Numbered from the stretch's first letter, positions 23,597 through 32,261 are shown. The stretch: DNA of 32,318 nt from JAZSNL01 sp045536365 (GCA_045536365.1 JAZSNL010000005.1:1-32318); one strand, 5' to 3'. A program made the numbers and translations. Notes: a model not told the origin generated them from the letters alone.

Positions 23597-24117
23597 TATG
23601 TTTCATCTTCTTCGATGAAATCTTCATTAATATCTCCTTCAAAGTCATCATCACAAGTTTCAAATGTATTGTTATAATTAAAAACAGTAACTAACATTTT
23701 AGTTTCACCAATGACTTCTGCTAATATTTCAAATATTACTTCTACATCTATACCTTCATCAACAATTTTAACATTAACACATGTAGGTTGTTGTAATACT
23801 CTTGCGGTAACATCATTATCATCTGATAAACTATCACTAATTACATCACGTACTCTTATTGTACCTGTATATTGAGCTGTTGATCTTGATACATCTGTTT
23901 TAGTATTATTATCATAAGCATACCAAATATTGATTTCAAATTGACCATTGATTGTAACTGTTTTTTCTGAAAGTGCAGCATCAAATTCATGATTTATTAC
24001 CCAACATCCTAATATACTATATGCATCTTTATTAGGTGAAACAATATCATGAATTCTAAATATTTTTCTTCCTTTTGCAAGAACGGCTCTGGTTACTATT
24101 TCTCTTACTTCACTCAT
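23596..24117 (-). CDS. cotE: Spore outer coat morphogenetic protein CotE
   Basis: CotE assembles the outer spore coat on the forespore surface in the mother cell. The 173-aa protein aligns along its length with the Bacillus family: MSEVREIVTRAVLAKGRK at the start, SILGCWVINHEFDA, EINIWYAYDNNTKT, ARVLQQPTCVNV, EILAEVIGETKMLV, and a highly acidic C-terminal tail. The start at 24117 follows GAGGAGGG; the open frame extends 34 codons further into the miaB terminator and is not real coding. It lies immediately downstream of miaB, matching the Bacillus miaB-ymcA-cotE neighbourhood without ymcA. Recognition is by family sequence pattern and synteny. Confidence 0.93.
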   Translation of the reverse strand: MSEVREIVTRAVLAKGRKIFRIHDIVSPNKDAYSILGCWVINHEFDAALSEKTVTINGQFEINIWYAYDNNTKTDVSRSTAQYTGTIRVRDVISDSLSDDNDVTARVLQQPTCVNVKIVDEGIDVEVIFEILAEVIGETKMLVTVFNYNNTFETCDDDFEGDINEDFIEEDET

Positions 24118-24135
24118 TATATCCCTCCTCATTAT

Positions 24136-24164
24136 AATATATTCAAATGCCTCTTTTTTGTGAA
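24136..24164 (-). promoter_or_regulatory. Possible cotE promoter
   Basis: Leftward TTCACA (24159-24164), 17-nt spacer, TATATT (24136-24141), between the miaB terminator and the cotE ribosome site. I could not fit a convincing SigE or SigK consensus, so which sigma factor reads it is open. Confidence 0.4.
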
Positions 24165-24193
24165 TAAAAAAACACAAGATATAATCTTGTGTT
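24165..24193 (-). terminator. Terminator after miaB
   Basis: AACACAAGAT / ATCTTGTGTT stem with a 3-nt loop (24171-24193), followed leftward by TTTTATTC. It separates the housekeeping miaB transcript from cotE. Confidence 0.85.
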
Positions 24194-24194
24194 C

Positions 24195-25637
24195 TTATAA
24201 TTCTCCAAATAAATGCCATGAATAAGCTTTTGTTATTTTAACATTTACTAAATCACCTATTTTAATATCTTTACCATTAGACATAAAATTAACTAACATG
24301 TTTTGTTTAGTATATCCAGTAAACATATTAGGATTATTTTTACTTGGTCCTTCAACTAATACTTCCACTGTTTTATTTTCGAATCTTAAATGCCCTTTAT
24401 AACTATATTCATTAATGACTTCATTTAAAGCATTTAATCTTGCATGTTTTTCTTCTTCAGTAAATTCAAGAGGAAGCTTTGCTGCAGGAGTACCTTCTCT
24501 TTGTGAATAAATAAAAGTAAATGCTCCATCATATTGAACTTCATGAACTAATTTAATTGTATCTTGGAATTGTTCTTCTGTTTCACCAGGAAAGGCAACA
24601 ATAATATCAGTAGTAATACTTATATCAGGAATTAATTGTTTTAATTTATTAATCTTTGATAAGTATTCTTCATGTGTATATTTACGATTCATTCTCTTTA
24701 AGACTTCATTATTACCTGATTGAACTGGTAAATGAAGATGAGGCATAATATTACCTCCAAGAGCCATTGTTTCTATTGTCGCATCATCTAAATCACGAGG
24801 ATGAGATGTTGTGAAACGAATTCTTTTGATATCTGTTTTATTTAAATCTTTTAAAAGATCAGAAAATGTATAATCTAAATCAGTAAAATCTTTACCATAA
24901 GCATTAACATTTTGTCCTAATAATGTTACTTCAATATATCCATCTTCTGCAAGTTGTTTAACTTCATTAATAATTGCTTCTGGTCTTCTTGATCTTTCTT
25001 TACCTCTTGTATAAGGAACTATACAATATGTACAGAATTCATCACAACCGTACATAATGTTAACCCATGCTTTTTTAGGATGATCTCTTACAACAGGGAC
25101 ATTTTCATCAATTGATCCTTCAATTGATAATACTTCAATAACTTTCTTTTCTGTTGTGTATACATCATATAAATATTCAGGTAATGAAGCTATATTATGA
25201 GTACCAAAAACAATATTAATTTGTGGATATTTTTTCTTAATCATATTTACTGTTTTTTCTTCTTGAGGCATACATCCACAAATACCAATTATCATATCTG
25301 GTTTTTTCTTACGGAATTTTTGAAATCTTCCTAATTCACCAAATACTCTTTCTTCAGCATTTTCACGGATTGCGCAAGTATTGAATAAAACAAAATCAGC
25401 TTCTATTTCTTCATTTGCTTTTACAAAGCCCATTGCTTCAAGAATACCTGCTAGTTTTTCACTATCAGCTAAGTTTCCTTGACAGCCATATGTTTTTAAT
25501 AAATATTTTTTATTGTCACCTAAATGTAAATATTTATCTTCTAATTTAAAATTTCTTATTAATGTATTTTTATTTAATCTTTTTCTAGCACTTTGAATAG
25601 ATGGTTCAACTATTTTTGCATATTTATCTGTTTTCAT
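24195..25637 (-). CDS. miaB: tRNA-2-methylthio-N6-dimethylallyladenosine synthase MiaB
   Basis: Radical SAM methylthiotransferase that converts i6A37 to ms2i6A37 in tRNA. It is 480 aa. The N-terminal MTTase domain has the three cluster Cys (C52 in KTYGCQGNLADSE, C88 in NTCAIRENAEER, C122 in ICGCMPQ). The radical SAM motif is CDEFCTYC (C198, C202, C205), with PYTRGKERSR and LLGQNVNAYGKD after it. The C-terminal TRAM domain is about 410-480. The N-terminal extension of about 45 residues before the MTTase fold is usual in Bacillus MiaB. Its start overlaps the GNAT gene by 14 nt. A terminator follows. Confidence 0.96.
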   Translation of the reverse strand: MKTDKYAKIVEPSIQSARKRLNKNTLIRNFKLEDKYLHLGDNKKYLLKTYGCQGNLADSEKLAGILEAMGFVKANEEIEADFVLFNTCAIRENAEERVFGELGRFQKFRKKKPDMIIGICGCMPQEEKTVNMIKKKYPQINIVFGTHNIASLPEYLYDVYTTEKKVIEVLSIEGSIDENVPVVRDHPKKAWVNIMYGCDEFCTYCIVPYTRGKERSRRPEAIINEVKQLAEDGYIEVTLLGQNVNAYGKDFTDLDYTFSDLLKDLNKTDIKRIRFTTSHPRDLDDATIETMALGGNIMPHLHLPVQSGNNEVLKRMNRKYTHEEYLSKINKLKQLIPDISITTDIIVAFPGETEEQFQDTIKLVHEVQYDGAFTFIYSQREGTPAAKLPLEFTEEEKHARLNALNEVINEYSYKGHLRFENKTVEVLVEGPSKNNPNMFTGYTKQNMLVNFMSNGKDIKIGDLVNVKITKAYSWHLFGEL

Positions 25638-26217
25638 TTATTTCTTCTCCATATAATTCACGATAATCATCATCTGTTAATGAATATACTATTGTATCTA
25701 AGAATGTACCATCATATCTTTGATGACCTTTTCTTCTAATTCCTTCTCTTGTAAAACCTAACTTTTCACATACTCTTATTGATTGATTATTATCTACTAT
25801 TACTGATGCTTCTAATCTTTTAATTTTTAAAAAATCAAAAGCATAATGAACTATTTCTCTTGCTGCTTCAGGAGCAATACCTAATCCCCAATAATGAGGA
25901 TTTAAAGAATATCCCATAACAGCTTTATGATGAGGAATAAAATCATATAAATCAACAGTACCTATCATTTTCCCTGTATCTTGTAAAACAATTGCCCAAG
26001 TACCTACAAAAAATGATGCGAAAGAATTTCGATAATAAACCGCATTAGATATAGCGCCATTAATAACACTTATTGTATCAGTTCTACTTTCATGAGGTTT
26101 CCATCCGGCAGTTGGACCTACATAAGGAGTTTTGGCATATTCATACATATCATCTGCATCTAATACAGTAATTGGTCTTATATGTAATCTACTAGTATAA
26201 AATGAAGTTTTTGTCAT
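25624..26217 (-). CDS. GNAT N-acetyltransferase, RimJ/RimL-like
   Basis: A 197-aa acetyltransferase of the RimJ/RimL/SpeG type. It shows the N-terminal SRLHIRPITVLDADDMYEYA pattern, the acetyl-CoA region YSLNPHYWGLGIAPEAAREI, and ASVIVDNNQSIRVCEKLGF followed by REG, typical of protein N-terminal acetyltransferases. The target is unknown; antibiotic or ribosomal-protein acetylation cannot be told apart by sequence alone. A GAGGTG site precedes the start. It overlaps miaB and lies just beyond the spoVS terminator, so it is probably transcribed with miaB. In Bacillus this slot between spoVS and miaB is occupied by tdh and kbl. Confidence 0.9.
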   Translation of the reverse strand: MTKTSFYTSRLHIRPITVLDADDMYEYAKTPYVGPTAGWKPHESRTDTISVINGAISNAVYYRNSFASFFVGTWAIVLQDTGKMIGTVDLYDFIPHHKAVMGYSLNPHYWGLGIAPEAAREIVHYAFDFLKIKRLEASVIVDNNQSIRVCEKLGFTREGIRRKGHQRYDGTFLDTIVYSLTDDDYRELYGEEINENR

Positions 26218-26230
26218 AATTCACCTCTAA

Positions 26231-26258
26231 TGAAAAAGTTGGACCGAAGCCCAACTTT
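26231..26258 (-). terminator. Probable terminator at the end of spoVS
   Basis: AAAGTTGG / CCAACTTT stem with an 8-nt loop (26235-26258), followed leftward by a short TTTTTCA. It overlaps the spoVS stop. The T tract is short, so partial readthrough into GNAT-miaB is likely; no separate promoter for those genes is evident. Confidence 0.65.
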
Positions 26259-26520
26259 ATTTTCGTGTTTCGACAATGAGTTTAATAGCAGTGCGTTCCT
26301 CACCATCAATCATTATGTCACTAAAAGCTGGAATACAAACTAAGTCTTTACCAGTTGGTGCAACATAACCCCTTGCAATAGCTATTGCTTTAATAGCTTG
26401 ATTTAAAGAACCAGCACCAACAGCTTGTACTTCAACCGTTTGCTTATCCCTAAAGGCATTAGCTAACGCTCCTGCAACTGAATTTGGTTTTGATTTTGAT
26501 GAAACTTTTAATACTTCCAT
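26257..26520 (-). CDS. spoVS: Stage V sporulation protein S
   Basis: A small Alba-fold-type protein of 87 aa, the exact family size. The sequence is nearly canonical: LKVSSKSKPNSVAGALANA, VEVQAVGAGSLNQAIKAIAI, ARGYVAPTGKDLVCIPAF and ERTAIKLIVET. In Bacillus it influences septation and coat assembly during sporulation; homologues also occur in some non-sporulating bacteria, so it alone does not prove sporulation. A strong AGGAGG precedes the ATG. It lies 71 nt downstream of ymdB, preserving the rny-ymdB-spoVS order. Confidence 0.96.
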   Translation of the reverse strand: MEVLKVSSKSKPNSVAGALANAFRDKQTVEVQAVGAGSLNQAIKAIAIARGYVAPTGKDLVCIPAFSDIMIDGEERTAIKLIVETRK

Positions 26521-26591
26521 AATATGATCCTCCTAGTATTTTATTTGTACAGCAATAATCCATTTTTGAAAATGTAATTAGCCTTACAATA

Positions 26592-27368
26592 CTATTGTAT
26601 CATATTGATGATGTCGAATTTTGTTACTTTTTGGTTGGTTTCATTAATATCTACAATTAAACCACAAAATTGTTTTTTACCACTTTCCATAGGAATATGT
26701 CTTGTAGGCATACCAGTTATAAATTTCTTGATTATTTGACTTGGCTCAACACCAATAACCCCATCTAAAGATCCTGTCATTCCTAAATCAGTCATATACA
26801 TTGTTCCTTTAGGAAGGATTCTTGCGTCATTAGTTTGAACATGTGTATGAGTACCTACAATAATATTTATTCTGCCATCAAAGTGAAGACCATAAGCTAT
26901 TTTTTCACTTGTAGCTTCCCCATGAAAATCACAAATATATATATCACTTTTTACTTTTTCTAGTAATTCCTCTGTTTTTCTAAAAGGGCAATCTAATGCT
27001 TCATTAGTAAATGTTCTTCCTAACATTTGGAATACTGTTATTGATGTATTATTGTACTTAATAGTAACATATCCCACACCAGGTGCTCCTTCAGGATAAT
27101 TATATGGTCTTACTAAATTTTTAGCTTTATCAATAAAATTAAATAAATCATGGTTACCATATGTATGATTTCCTAGGGTTACAACATTAACGTGTTGTTC
27201 AAGTAAAAATTGATAATATTTTTCGGTAATTCCATTACCATGAGCTATATTTTCACCGTTTGCAATAATGAAATTAATACCATATTCTTGTTTTAATTGT
27301 GGTAACATTCTTTCAACACATTTACGTCCTGTGCTACCAAAAATATCACCTATTAATAATATTCTCAT
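26592..27368 (-). CDS. ymdB: YmdB-family metallophosphoesterase
   Basis: Calcineurin-like dimetal phosphodiesterase of the YmdB/DR1281 family; Bacillus YmdB acts on 2',3'-cyclic nucleotides and affects biofilm and motility decisions. It is 258 aa. Metal-ligand motifs are all present: ILLIGDIFGSTGRKCVERML, NGENIAHGNGIT, VVTLGNHTYGNHD, DFHGEATSEK and GTHTHVQTNDARIL. The MTDLGMTGSLDGVIG stretch is diagnostic of this family. It lies 17 nt after rny with a weak ribosome site and is probably translated from the rny transcript. Confidence 0.95.
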   Translation of the reverse strand: MRILLIGDIFGSTGRKCVERMLPQLKQEYGINFIIANGENIAHGNGITEKYYQFLLEQHVNVVTLGNHTYGNHDLFNFIDKAKNLVRPYNYPEGAPGVGYVTIKYNNTSITVFQMLGRTFTNEALDCPFRKTEELLEKVKSDIYICDFHGEATSEKIAYGLHFDGRINIIVGTHTHVQTNDARILPKGTMYMTDLGMTGSLDGVIGVEPSQIIKKFITGMPTRHIPMESGKKQFCGLIVDINETNQKVTKFDIINMIQ

Positions 27369-27385
27369 TGTTTTTTAATTTCTTT

Positions 27386-28966
27386 CTAACGAGCAACTTC
27401 TTGAGCTCGAGTTTCACGAATAACTGTTACTTTAATAGTACCAGGATAATTCATAGTAGTTTCAATTTTGTTTTTAATATTACGTGCTAACATATAAGCT
27501 TCAGCATCTGTAATTTCTTCAGGTTTAACAATTATTCTTAACTCACGACCAGCTTGTAAAGCAAATGCTTTATCAACACCTTTAAATTCATTTGTTAATT
27601 CTTCTAATTGTTGTAATCTCTTAATATAGTTATCTAATGATTCACTTCTTGCACCAGGTCTAGCTGCAGATAAAGTATCAGCTGCAGAAACTAATAATGC
27701 AGTAACAGTTTCAGGTTCTTTGTCTCCATGGTGTGATGAGATAGAATCAATAACTGTTGCATGTTCTCTGAATTTAGTTGCAATTTCAACACCTAATTCA
27801 ACGTGGCTACCATCTTGTTCATGGTCAACAGCTTTACCAATATCATGTAATAAACCTGCACGACGTGCTAAGATTTCATCTTCACCGATTTCTGCTGCTA
27901 ATTTACCAGCTAAGAATGCAACTTCTTTAGAGTGAGCTAAAGCATTTTGACCATAACTTGTTCTAAAATATAATCTACCGATTAACTTAACAAGTTCAGG
28001 ATGGATTTTACCAATACCAGTTTCAAATACTGCTTTTTCCCCTTCTTCTCTAATTTCATTTTCTAATTCTTTAGTACATTTGCTATATACTTCTTCGATT
28101 CGAGGTGGTTGAATACGTCCATCTGAAACTAAGATTTCTAGTGTTCTTCTCGCAATTTCTCTTCTTATTGGATCAAAACATGAAATAACAACTGAATCCG
28201 GTGTATCATCAATAATTAAATCAACACCAGTAACAGCTTCAATTGAACGAATATTACGACCTTCTCTACCAATAATACGACCTTTCATTTCATCATTAGG
28301 TAATGCTACAACAGATACAGTCTTTTCTTGAACTGTTTCATTTGCATATTGATTAATCGCATTAGCTAAAATAACTTTAGCTTTATGAGTAGATTCATAT
28401 CTAGCTTTTTCTGTTTCATCTTTAACATAAATAGCCATTTCCATAGCCATTTCTTCTTTTAATTTGTTAAACACAATTTCTGCAGCTTCACTTTGTGATA
28501 AACCTGCAATTTCCATTAAACGTTTTTCTTGTTCTTGAATTAATTCTTCAACTTTGTTGTTACGATTTTCAACTTCAAGAATACGTTCTTCTAATTTATT
28601 TTCTTTAATAATTAAACCTGATTCACGTTTATCTAAATTAATAGAACGATTTTCTAAATTATTTTCACGACGATCTAATTTAGATGCTTCTTCTTGTAAG
28701 TCTTTTTTCTTCTCTTTAACTTCTTCGTTAAATTGATTCTTTAATCCTGCAATCTCTGCTTTTGCTTCTGAAATTAATTCCTTTTGACGTTTTGTTCCTT
28801 CTGCTTCCGCATCAGAAATAATCTTTTTCGCACTTTGTCCAAGTTCTTCAAAATCTTTAACAGTCTTTTGTTTACCTTGTTGGAATAATATATACCCCGC
28901 AATAACAGCAGCTAATGCAGCCACAACAACAATAAGAAGAATCGCTAACCATAAAGGCATATCCAT
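27386..28966 (-). CDS. rny: Ribonuclease Y
   Basis: Membrane-anchored endoribonuclease initiating mRNA decay in Firmicutes, 526 aa. A transmembrane helix spans about residues 5-28 (LAILLIVVVAALAAVIAGYI), followed by a long coiled coil (about 30-200, Lys/Glu-rich), a KH domain (GRIIGREGRNIRSIEAVTGV), and an HD domain with RRAGLLHDIGKAVDHEQDGS carrying the metal-binding His-Asp pair. The ATG at 28966 has AGGAGG upstream. It is the first gene of the rny-ymdB-spoVS set and has a consensus promoter. Divergent from recU. Confidence 0.97.
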   Translation of the reverse strand: MDMPLWLAILLIVVVAALAAVIAGYILFQQGKQKTVKDFEELGQSAKKIISDAEAEGTKRQKELISEAKAEIAGLKNQFNEEVKEKKKDLQEEASKLDRRENNLENRSINLDKRESGLIIKENKLEERILEVENRNNKVEELIQEQEKRLMEIAGLSQSEAAEIVFNKLKEEMAMEMAIYVKDETEKARYESTHKAKVILANAINQYANETVQEKTVSVVALPNDEMKGRIIGREGRNIRSIEAVTGVDLIIDDTPDSVVISCFDPIRREIARRTLEILVSDGRIQPPRIEEVYSKCTKELENEIREEGEKAVFETGIGKIHPELVKLIGRLYFRTSYGQNALAHSKEVAFLAGKLAAEIGEDEILARRAGLLHDIGKAVDHEQDGSHVELGVEIATKFREHATVIDSISSHHGDKEPETVTALLVSAADTLSAARPGARSESLDNYIKRLQQLEELTNEFKGVDKAFALQAGRELRIIVKPEEITDAEAYMLARNIKNKIETTMNYPGTIKVTVIRETRAQEVAR

Positions 28967-29044
28967 TTTGTCTTCCTCCTATTATTTTTTATTAACTTGT
29001 AAAATATATGTTCTGTATTTAAAATACTATAATTCTACCTATTT

Positions 29045-29073
29045 ATTATATAATATTTTGCCTGTAATGTCAA
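29045..29073 (-). promoter_or_regulatory. Consensus promoter for rny-ymdB-spoVS
   Basis: Leftward TTGACA (29068-29073), exactly 17 nt, TATAAT (29045-29050). It matches both SigA consensus hexamers perfectly and predicts an untranslated leader of about 70 nt. Confidence 0.88.
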
Positions 29074-29124
29074 ACGTATTCCCCTAAATATATATATCTT
29101 TTTTTTAATATTTTTTTCAACTTA

Positions 29125-29133
29125 TGATATAAT
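29125..29133 (+). promoter_or_regulatory. Extended -10 promoter for recU
   Basis: TGATATAAT (29125-29133) is an extended -10, about 16 nt before the recU ATG; no good -35 is seen. It gives a very short leader. Confidence 0.55.
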
Positions 29134-29149
29134 ATCATTGGTGATAATT

Positions 29150-29752
29150 ATGAATGAACAAATAAAATATCCTAATGGAATGAAAAAAGAAACAAGCAAT
29201 AAATTATCAATTACTAGCAAGAATTCAAAAAAAGCTAGATTAGGCGTTGATTTTGAAACTTTAATTAATGAAAGTAATCAATACTATCTTAATAAAAATA
29301 TAGCCGCAATCTACAAAAAACCAACTCCCATTCAAGTAGTTAAAGTTGACTACCCTTCTCGTAATAAAGCTAAAATAACTGAAGCTTATTACAAAATCCC
29401 CTCAACTACTGACTACAATGGAATATATAAAGGAAAATATATTGACTTTGAAGCTAAAAGCTGTCACGCAACAAGTTTCAGTTTTGATAATATCTATCAA
29501 CATCAAATTAACCATTTAAATACAGTAAATAAAATGGGAGGCATCGCTTTTTTAATTATTGAATTTGTTAAATATAATGAAGTATTTTTATTAGAAGCTG
29601 AGAAATTAATCGATTTATATAATAAATCATTAGAAGGTGAAAGAAAAAGTATTCCTTATAAATACTTCAAGGAAAATGCCCATATAATTAAAAAAGGATA
29701 TAATCCTCGTCTTGACTATTTATCAGTAGTAGATAATGTCTTTATAAAATAA
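29150..29752 (+). CDS. recU: Holliday junction resolvase RecU
   Basis: Firmicutes Holliday-junction resolvase of the PD-(D/E)xK nuclease fold, acting in recombination and chromosome segregation. The 200-aa protein follows Bacillus RecU throughout: IKYPNGMKKE, LINESNQYYLNKNIAAIYKK, IQVVKVDYPSR, TTDYNGIYKGKYIDFEAKSC (catalytic Asp and the E-x-K of the nuclease core), QHQINHLNTV, GYNPRLDYL. The start at 29150 is chosen because GGTGAT lies just upstream and it gives the family N-terminus; a TTG at 29138 also opens the frame. Divergent from rny, convergent with upp. Confidence 0.95.
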   Translation: MNEQIKYPNGMKKETSNKLSITSKNSKKARLGVDFETLINESNQYYLNKNIAAIYKKPTPIQVVKVDYPSRNKAKITEAYYKIPSTTDYNGIYKGKYIDFEAKSCHATSFSFDNIYQHQINHLNTVNKMGGIAFLIIEFVKYNEVFLLEAEKLIDLYNKSLEGERKSIPYKYFKENAHIIKKGYNPRLDYLSVVDNVFIK

Positions 29753-29780
29753 AAAATCCCCAACGATGTTGGGGGTTTTA
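29752..29780. terminator. Bidirectional terminator between recU and upp
   Basis: CCCCAAC-GAT-GTTGGGG (29758-29774), with TTTTATT to the right and TTTTTTATTTT on the left strand; the two stops flank it closely. Confidence 0.9.
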
Positions 29781-30413
29781 TTATTTAGTTCCGAATAATC
29801 TATCTCCACAGTCTCCTAAACCAGGAACGATATATCCTTTTTCATTTAATTTTTCATCTTGACATGCAAGAACAATTTTAACATCAGGATGCTTATTAAC
29901 AATATTATCAATACCTTGTTGAACACCAACGATACCTAAATAAACAATATCTTTAGCTCCTGCTGCTTTTAAGATATCAATACCTTTTACAGCACTGTGA
30001 CCAGTTGCAAGCATAGGATCTACTAATAATACAACTGCATCTTTGATTGTAGGTGGGAATTTTGCATAATATTCATGTGGTTCTAATGTTTCTTCATCAC
30101 GATATAATCCAATATGTCCAATTTTTGCAGTAGGAATTAAATTTTGAACTGCATCAACCATACCTAAACCAGCTCTTAAAATAGGAACAATTACAACTTC
30201 TTTTTCCAAAACTTTACACTTTGCAACACCTACTGGTGTAACAATTTCAACATCTTTTAATGGCATATCTCTTGTTGCTTCATATGTCATTAAACTAGCA
30301 ATTTCACCAACAGTTTCGCGGAATTCTTTAGTAAAAGTTTTCTTATCGCGTAACTTAGCTAATTTTTGATGAATAAGTGGATGATTTAAAACTATAACTT
30401 CTTTTTTTGTCAT
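29781..30413 (-). CDS. upp: Uracil phosphoribosyltransferase
   Basis: Pyrimidine salvage enzyme making UMP from uracil and PRPP. At 210 aa it has the usual length. The PRPP-binding loop VLLVDPMLATGHSAVKGI and the uracil-binding C-terminus (YIVPGLGDCGDRLFGTK) are clear, with VPILRAGLGMVDAV in the middle. The ATG is preceded by GGAGG. It has its own strong promoter and ends in a shared terminator, so it is a single-gene unit, though readthrough from the upstream kinase gene is possible. Confidence 0.97.
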   Translation of the reverse strand: MTKKEVIVLNHPLIHQKLAKLRDKKTFTKEFRETVGEIASLMTYEATRDMPLKDVEIVTPVGVAKCKVLEKEVVIVPILRAGLGMVDAVQNLIPTAKIGHIGLYRDEETLEPHEYYAKFPPTIKDAVVLLVDPMLATGHSAVKGIDILKAAGAKDIVYLGIVGVQQGIDNIVNKHPDVKIVLACQDEKLNEKGYIVPGLGDCGDRLFGTK

Positions 30414-30440
30414 TTAGGGCCTCCGTTTTCGTTTTTTGTA

Positions 30441-30469
30441 ATTATACTCTTAATCAATATTTTTTTCAA
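30441..30469 (-). promoter_or_regulatory. Promoter for upp
   Basis: Leftward TTGAAA (30464-30469), 17-nt spacer, TATAAT (30441-30446), directly after the kinase gene stop; about 28 nt before the upp ATG. Confidence 0.82.
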
Positions 30470-30470
30470 T

Positions 30471-31367
30471 CTATTTGACTTCTAAAATAAAAGGTATTGA
30501 ACCCATTACATATTTTTTCATAACACTATAACTTGCTGCTTTATTTGCAAAAATAATTTTTTCTTTTATTTCGATATTTTCGAAATACTTACTTACAAAA
30601 GCACCATTAAACACATCTCCTGCTCCTGTTGTATCTACAGGAGTTTTTTTATCAGTAGGTATTAAAATAGATTCTTTTTCTGATACTAATAAAGCACCTT
30701 TTGATCCTAAAGTTACAATAACAGTTTGATTTGTTTGATTTTTAATACTACTTATAATTTCTTCGATTGTTGAAGATTCTTCATAATTAAAGATAATTCT
30801 TGCTTCATGAGTATTAGGAGTTAAAACAGTAGCTTTTTTTAAAATTTCAAAATCAATATTTTTACTTACAGGTGCAGGATTTAAAACAACAGGAATTGAA
30901 TATTTATTACACATATCTAATATAGTATTTACAACATCTATTCCTAATTCTAATTGTATTAAAACTAAATCCATTTTTGATATTAATTTTTCATATTTTA
31001 AAATATGCTTTTCTTCTAATTTTGATGAGGCTCCTGGATAAACTGTTATCCTAGAAGTACCATTTTTATCAGTTACAATTGCCGCATAAGCTGTTTTTTC
31101 AGTAGGATGGACAATAAAATGTGTTTTAATTTTTTCTTTTTTTAAAAACTTCTTACATTCATTTTTATAATTATCATTACCTACCATTGTTAAATAATGA
31201 ACTTCATAGTCACTTAATCTTTTCACCGCAACACATTGATTAAAACCTTTTCCTCCAGGTTCAATGTGAATAGAATCAGCTTGTATTGTTTCATCATTTT
31301 CATTAAAGTGATCAGTATTCATAAATACTGATTCACCAGATAATCCAACAACTAATATTTTTTTCAT
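30471..31367 (-). CDS. PfkB-family carbohydrate kinase, ribokinase-like
   Basis: Sugar kinase of the ribokinase/PfkB family, 298 aa, phosphorylating a sugar (ribose most likely) with ATP. The family signatures are present: PGGKGFNQCVAVKRLS near residue 40 (substrate site), MVGNDNYKNECKKFL, LTPNTHEARIIF, and the C-terminal PVDTTGAGDVFNGAFVSKY with the catalytic Asp. The sequence is close to RbsK in pattern, but no ribose transporter or RbsD is nearby, so the substrate stays open. It follows the 265-aa gene by 7 nt and may be cotranscribed with it. Next to upp, it could supply ribose-5-phosphate for PRPP; that link is inference. Confidence 0.88.
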   Translation of the reverse strand: MKKILVVGLSGESVFMNTDHFNENDETIQADSIHIEPGGKGFNQCVAVKRLSDYEVHYLTMVGNDNYKNECKKFLKKEKIKTHFIVHPTEKTAYAAIVTDKNGTSRITVYPGASSKLEEKHILKYEKLISKMDLVLIQLELGIDVVNTILDMCNKYSIPVVLNPAPVSKNIDFEILKKATVLTPNTHEARIIFNYEESSTIEEIISSIKNQTNQTVIVTLGSKGALLVSEKESILIPTDKKTPVDTTGAGDVFNGAFVSKYFENIEIKEKIIFANKAASYSVMKKYVMGSIPFILEVK

Positions 31368-31374
31368 ACTTATT

Positions 31375-32172
31375 CTATGCAGGATCCACTTTTTTATAAT
31401 TAGGATCTGCTACCTTTTTAATTGTTTTTTCTTCTTTTTCCCAATAATCATAGAAATCTTTGCGTTTTAATTCCGCATATACAGTAGAACCTTTTTTAAC
31501 TATATAAGCATTAGGAGAATTAACATCATCTTCAGTATGCCATCCCATAAACTCATATCCTGCTATTCTTAAATCAGATAAAAAAACAGCATCTTCAGTT
31601 TCTTCAAAACAAACCTTATCTAAGAAAGTACCAGGGATATTATCAATCGCATACTTAACTCTAAAAGATTGCCACCAAAATGCAGTTTGAGCAGTAAAAT
31701 AGAAAAGTTTACCAGTATCTACTAAAGTAGCCCACCCAGATACAAAGAAATCATCACCAAAATTATATGGATCAAATGTAGTGCAATGTTCATCATTTCT
31801 CCACCATGCGAAGAAAGTAATTAAGAAATTAATGAAATCAGTAAATAATCCATTTTTATGACAATAACCAATAAACACACTTTCAGGTTGTTTATCTAAT
31901 GTTCCTTCAAACATATCTAAAATAAAATACTTATGGAAACCAAAACCCAACGCATAACAATTATCTTTTCCACCCGCATACCAATCTCCTGCGAATTCTA
32001 AGAATTCTTCTTTATTATGAATATTGTTCATTAGTAAATCATTTTCTCCATTTTGTTTACAAATGAAATCATAAAATTCACCAAAGAAAGCATTAAATAA
32101 ATGTTTTTTACTTTCCCATAAATCTACATTTAATTCATGACCAATAAATTTAATATTAATATTTTTATTCAT
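31375..32172 (-). CDS. Uncharacterised protein with InlB-repeat-like C-terminus
   Basis: A 265-aa protein I do not recognise. The main part (about 1-195) is unusually rich in Phe, Trp and Tyr (FNAFFGEFYDFI; FLITFFAWWRN; FTAQTAFWWQSF), with no signal peptide and no clean transmembrane helix. About residues 205-238 (AGYEFMGWHTEDD ... STVYAELKR) resemble the GWY-type beta repeat of internalin B/Listeria-Bacteroides repeat proteins. A Lys/Glu tail ends the protein. No ribosome site is obvious before the ATG at 32172, so the start is uncertain. It lies 7 nt before the sugar kinase gene. Confidence 0.7.
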   Translation of the reverse strand: MNKNINIKFIGHELNVDLWESKKHLFNAFFGEFYDFICKQNGENDLLMNNIHNKEEFLEFAGDWYAGGKDNCYALGFGFHKYFILDMFEGTLDKQPESVFIGYCHKNGLFTDFINFLITFFAWWRNDEHCTTFDPYNFGDDFFVSGWATLVDTGKLFYFTAQTAFWWQSFRVKYAIDNIPGTFLDKVCFEETEDAVFLSDLRIAGYEFMGWHTEDDVNSPNAYIVKKGSTVYAELKRKDFYDYWEKEEKTIKKVADPNYKKVDPA

Positions 32173-32261
32173 ATTATTCTTGTATAATATAAACGTATAA
32201 TATAGTTTATAAGTTTATATTATATCCTTTCTTTAAATTTTTATATAAACATAATAAATTA

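Noticed and set aside
24118..24219. 34-codon upstream extension of cotE
   Set aside because: It reads through the miaB terminator. The internal ATG at 24117 has a GAGGAGGG site and gives the family N-terminus MSEVREI.
27720..28736. Plus-strand frames antisense to rny
   Set aside because: Shadows of the conserved RNase Y frame, with no ribosome sites.
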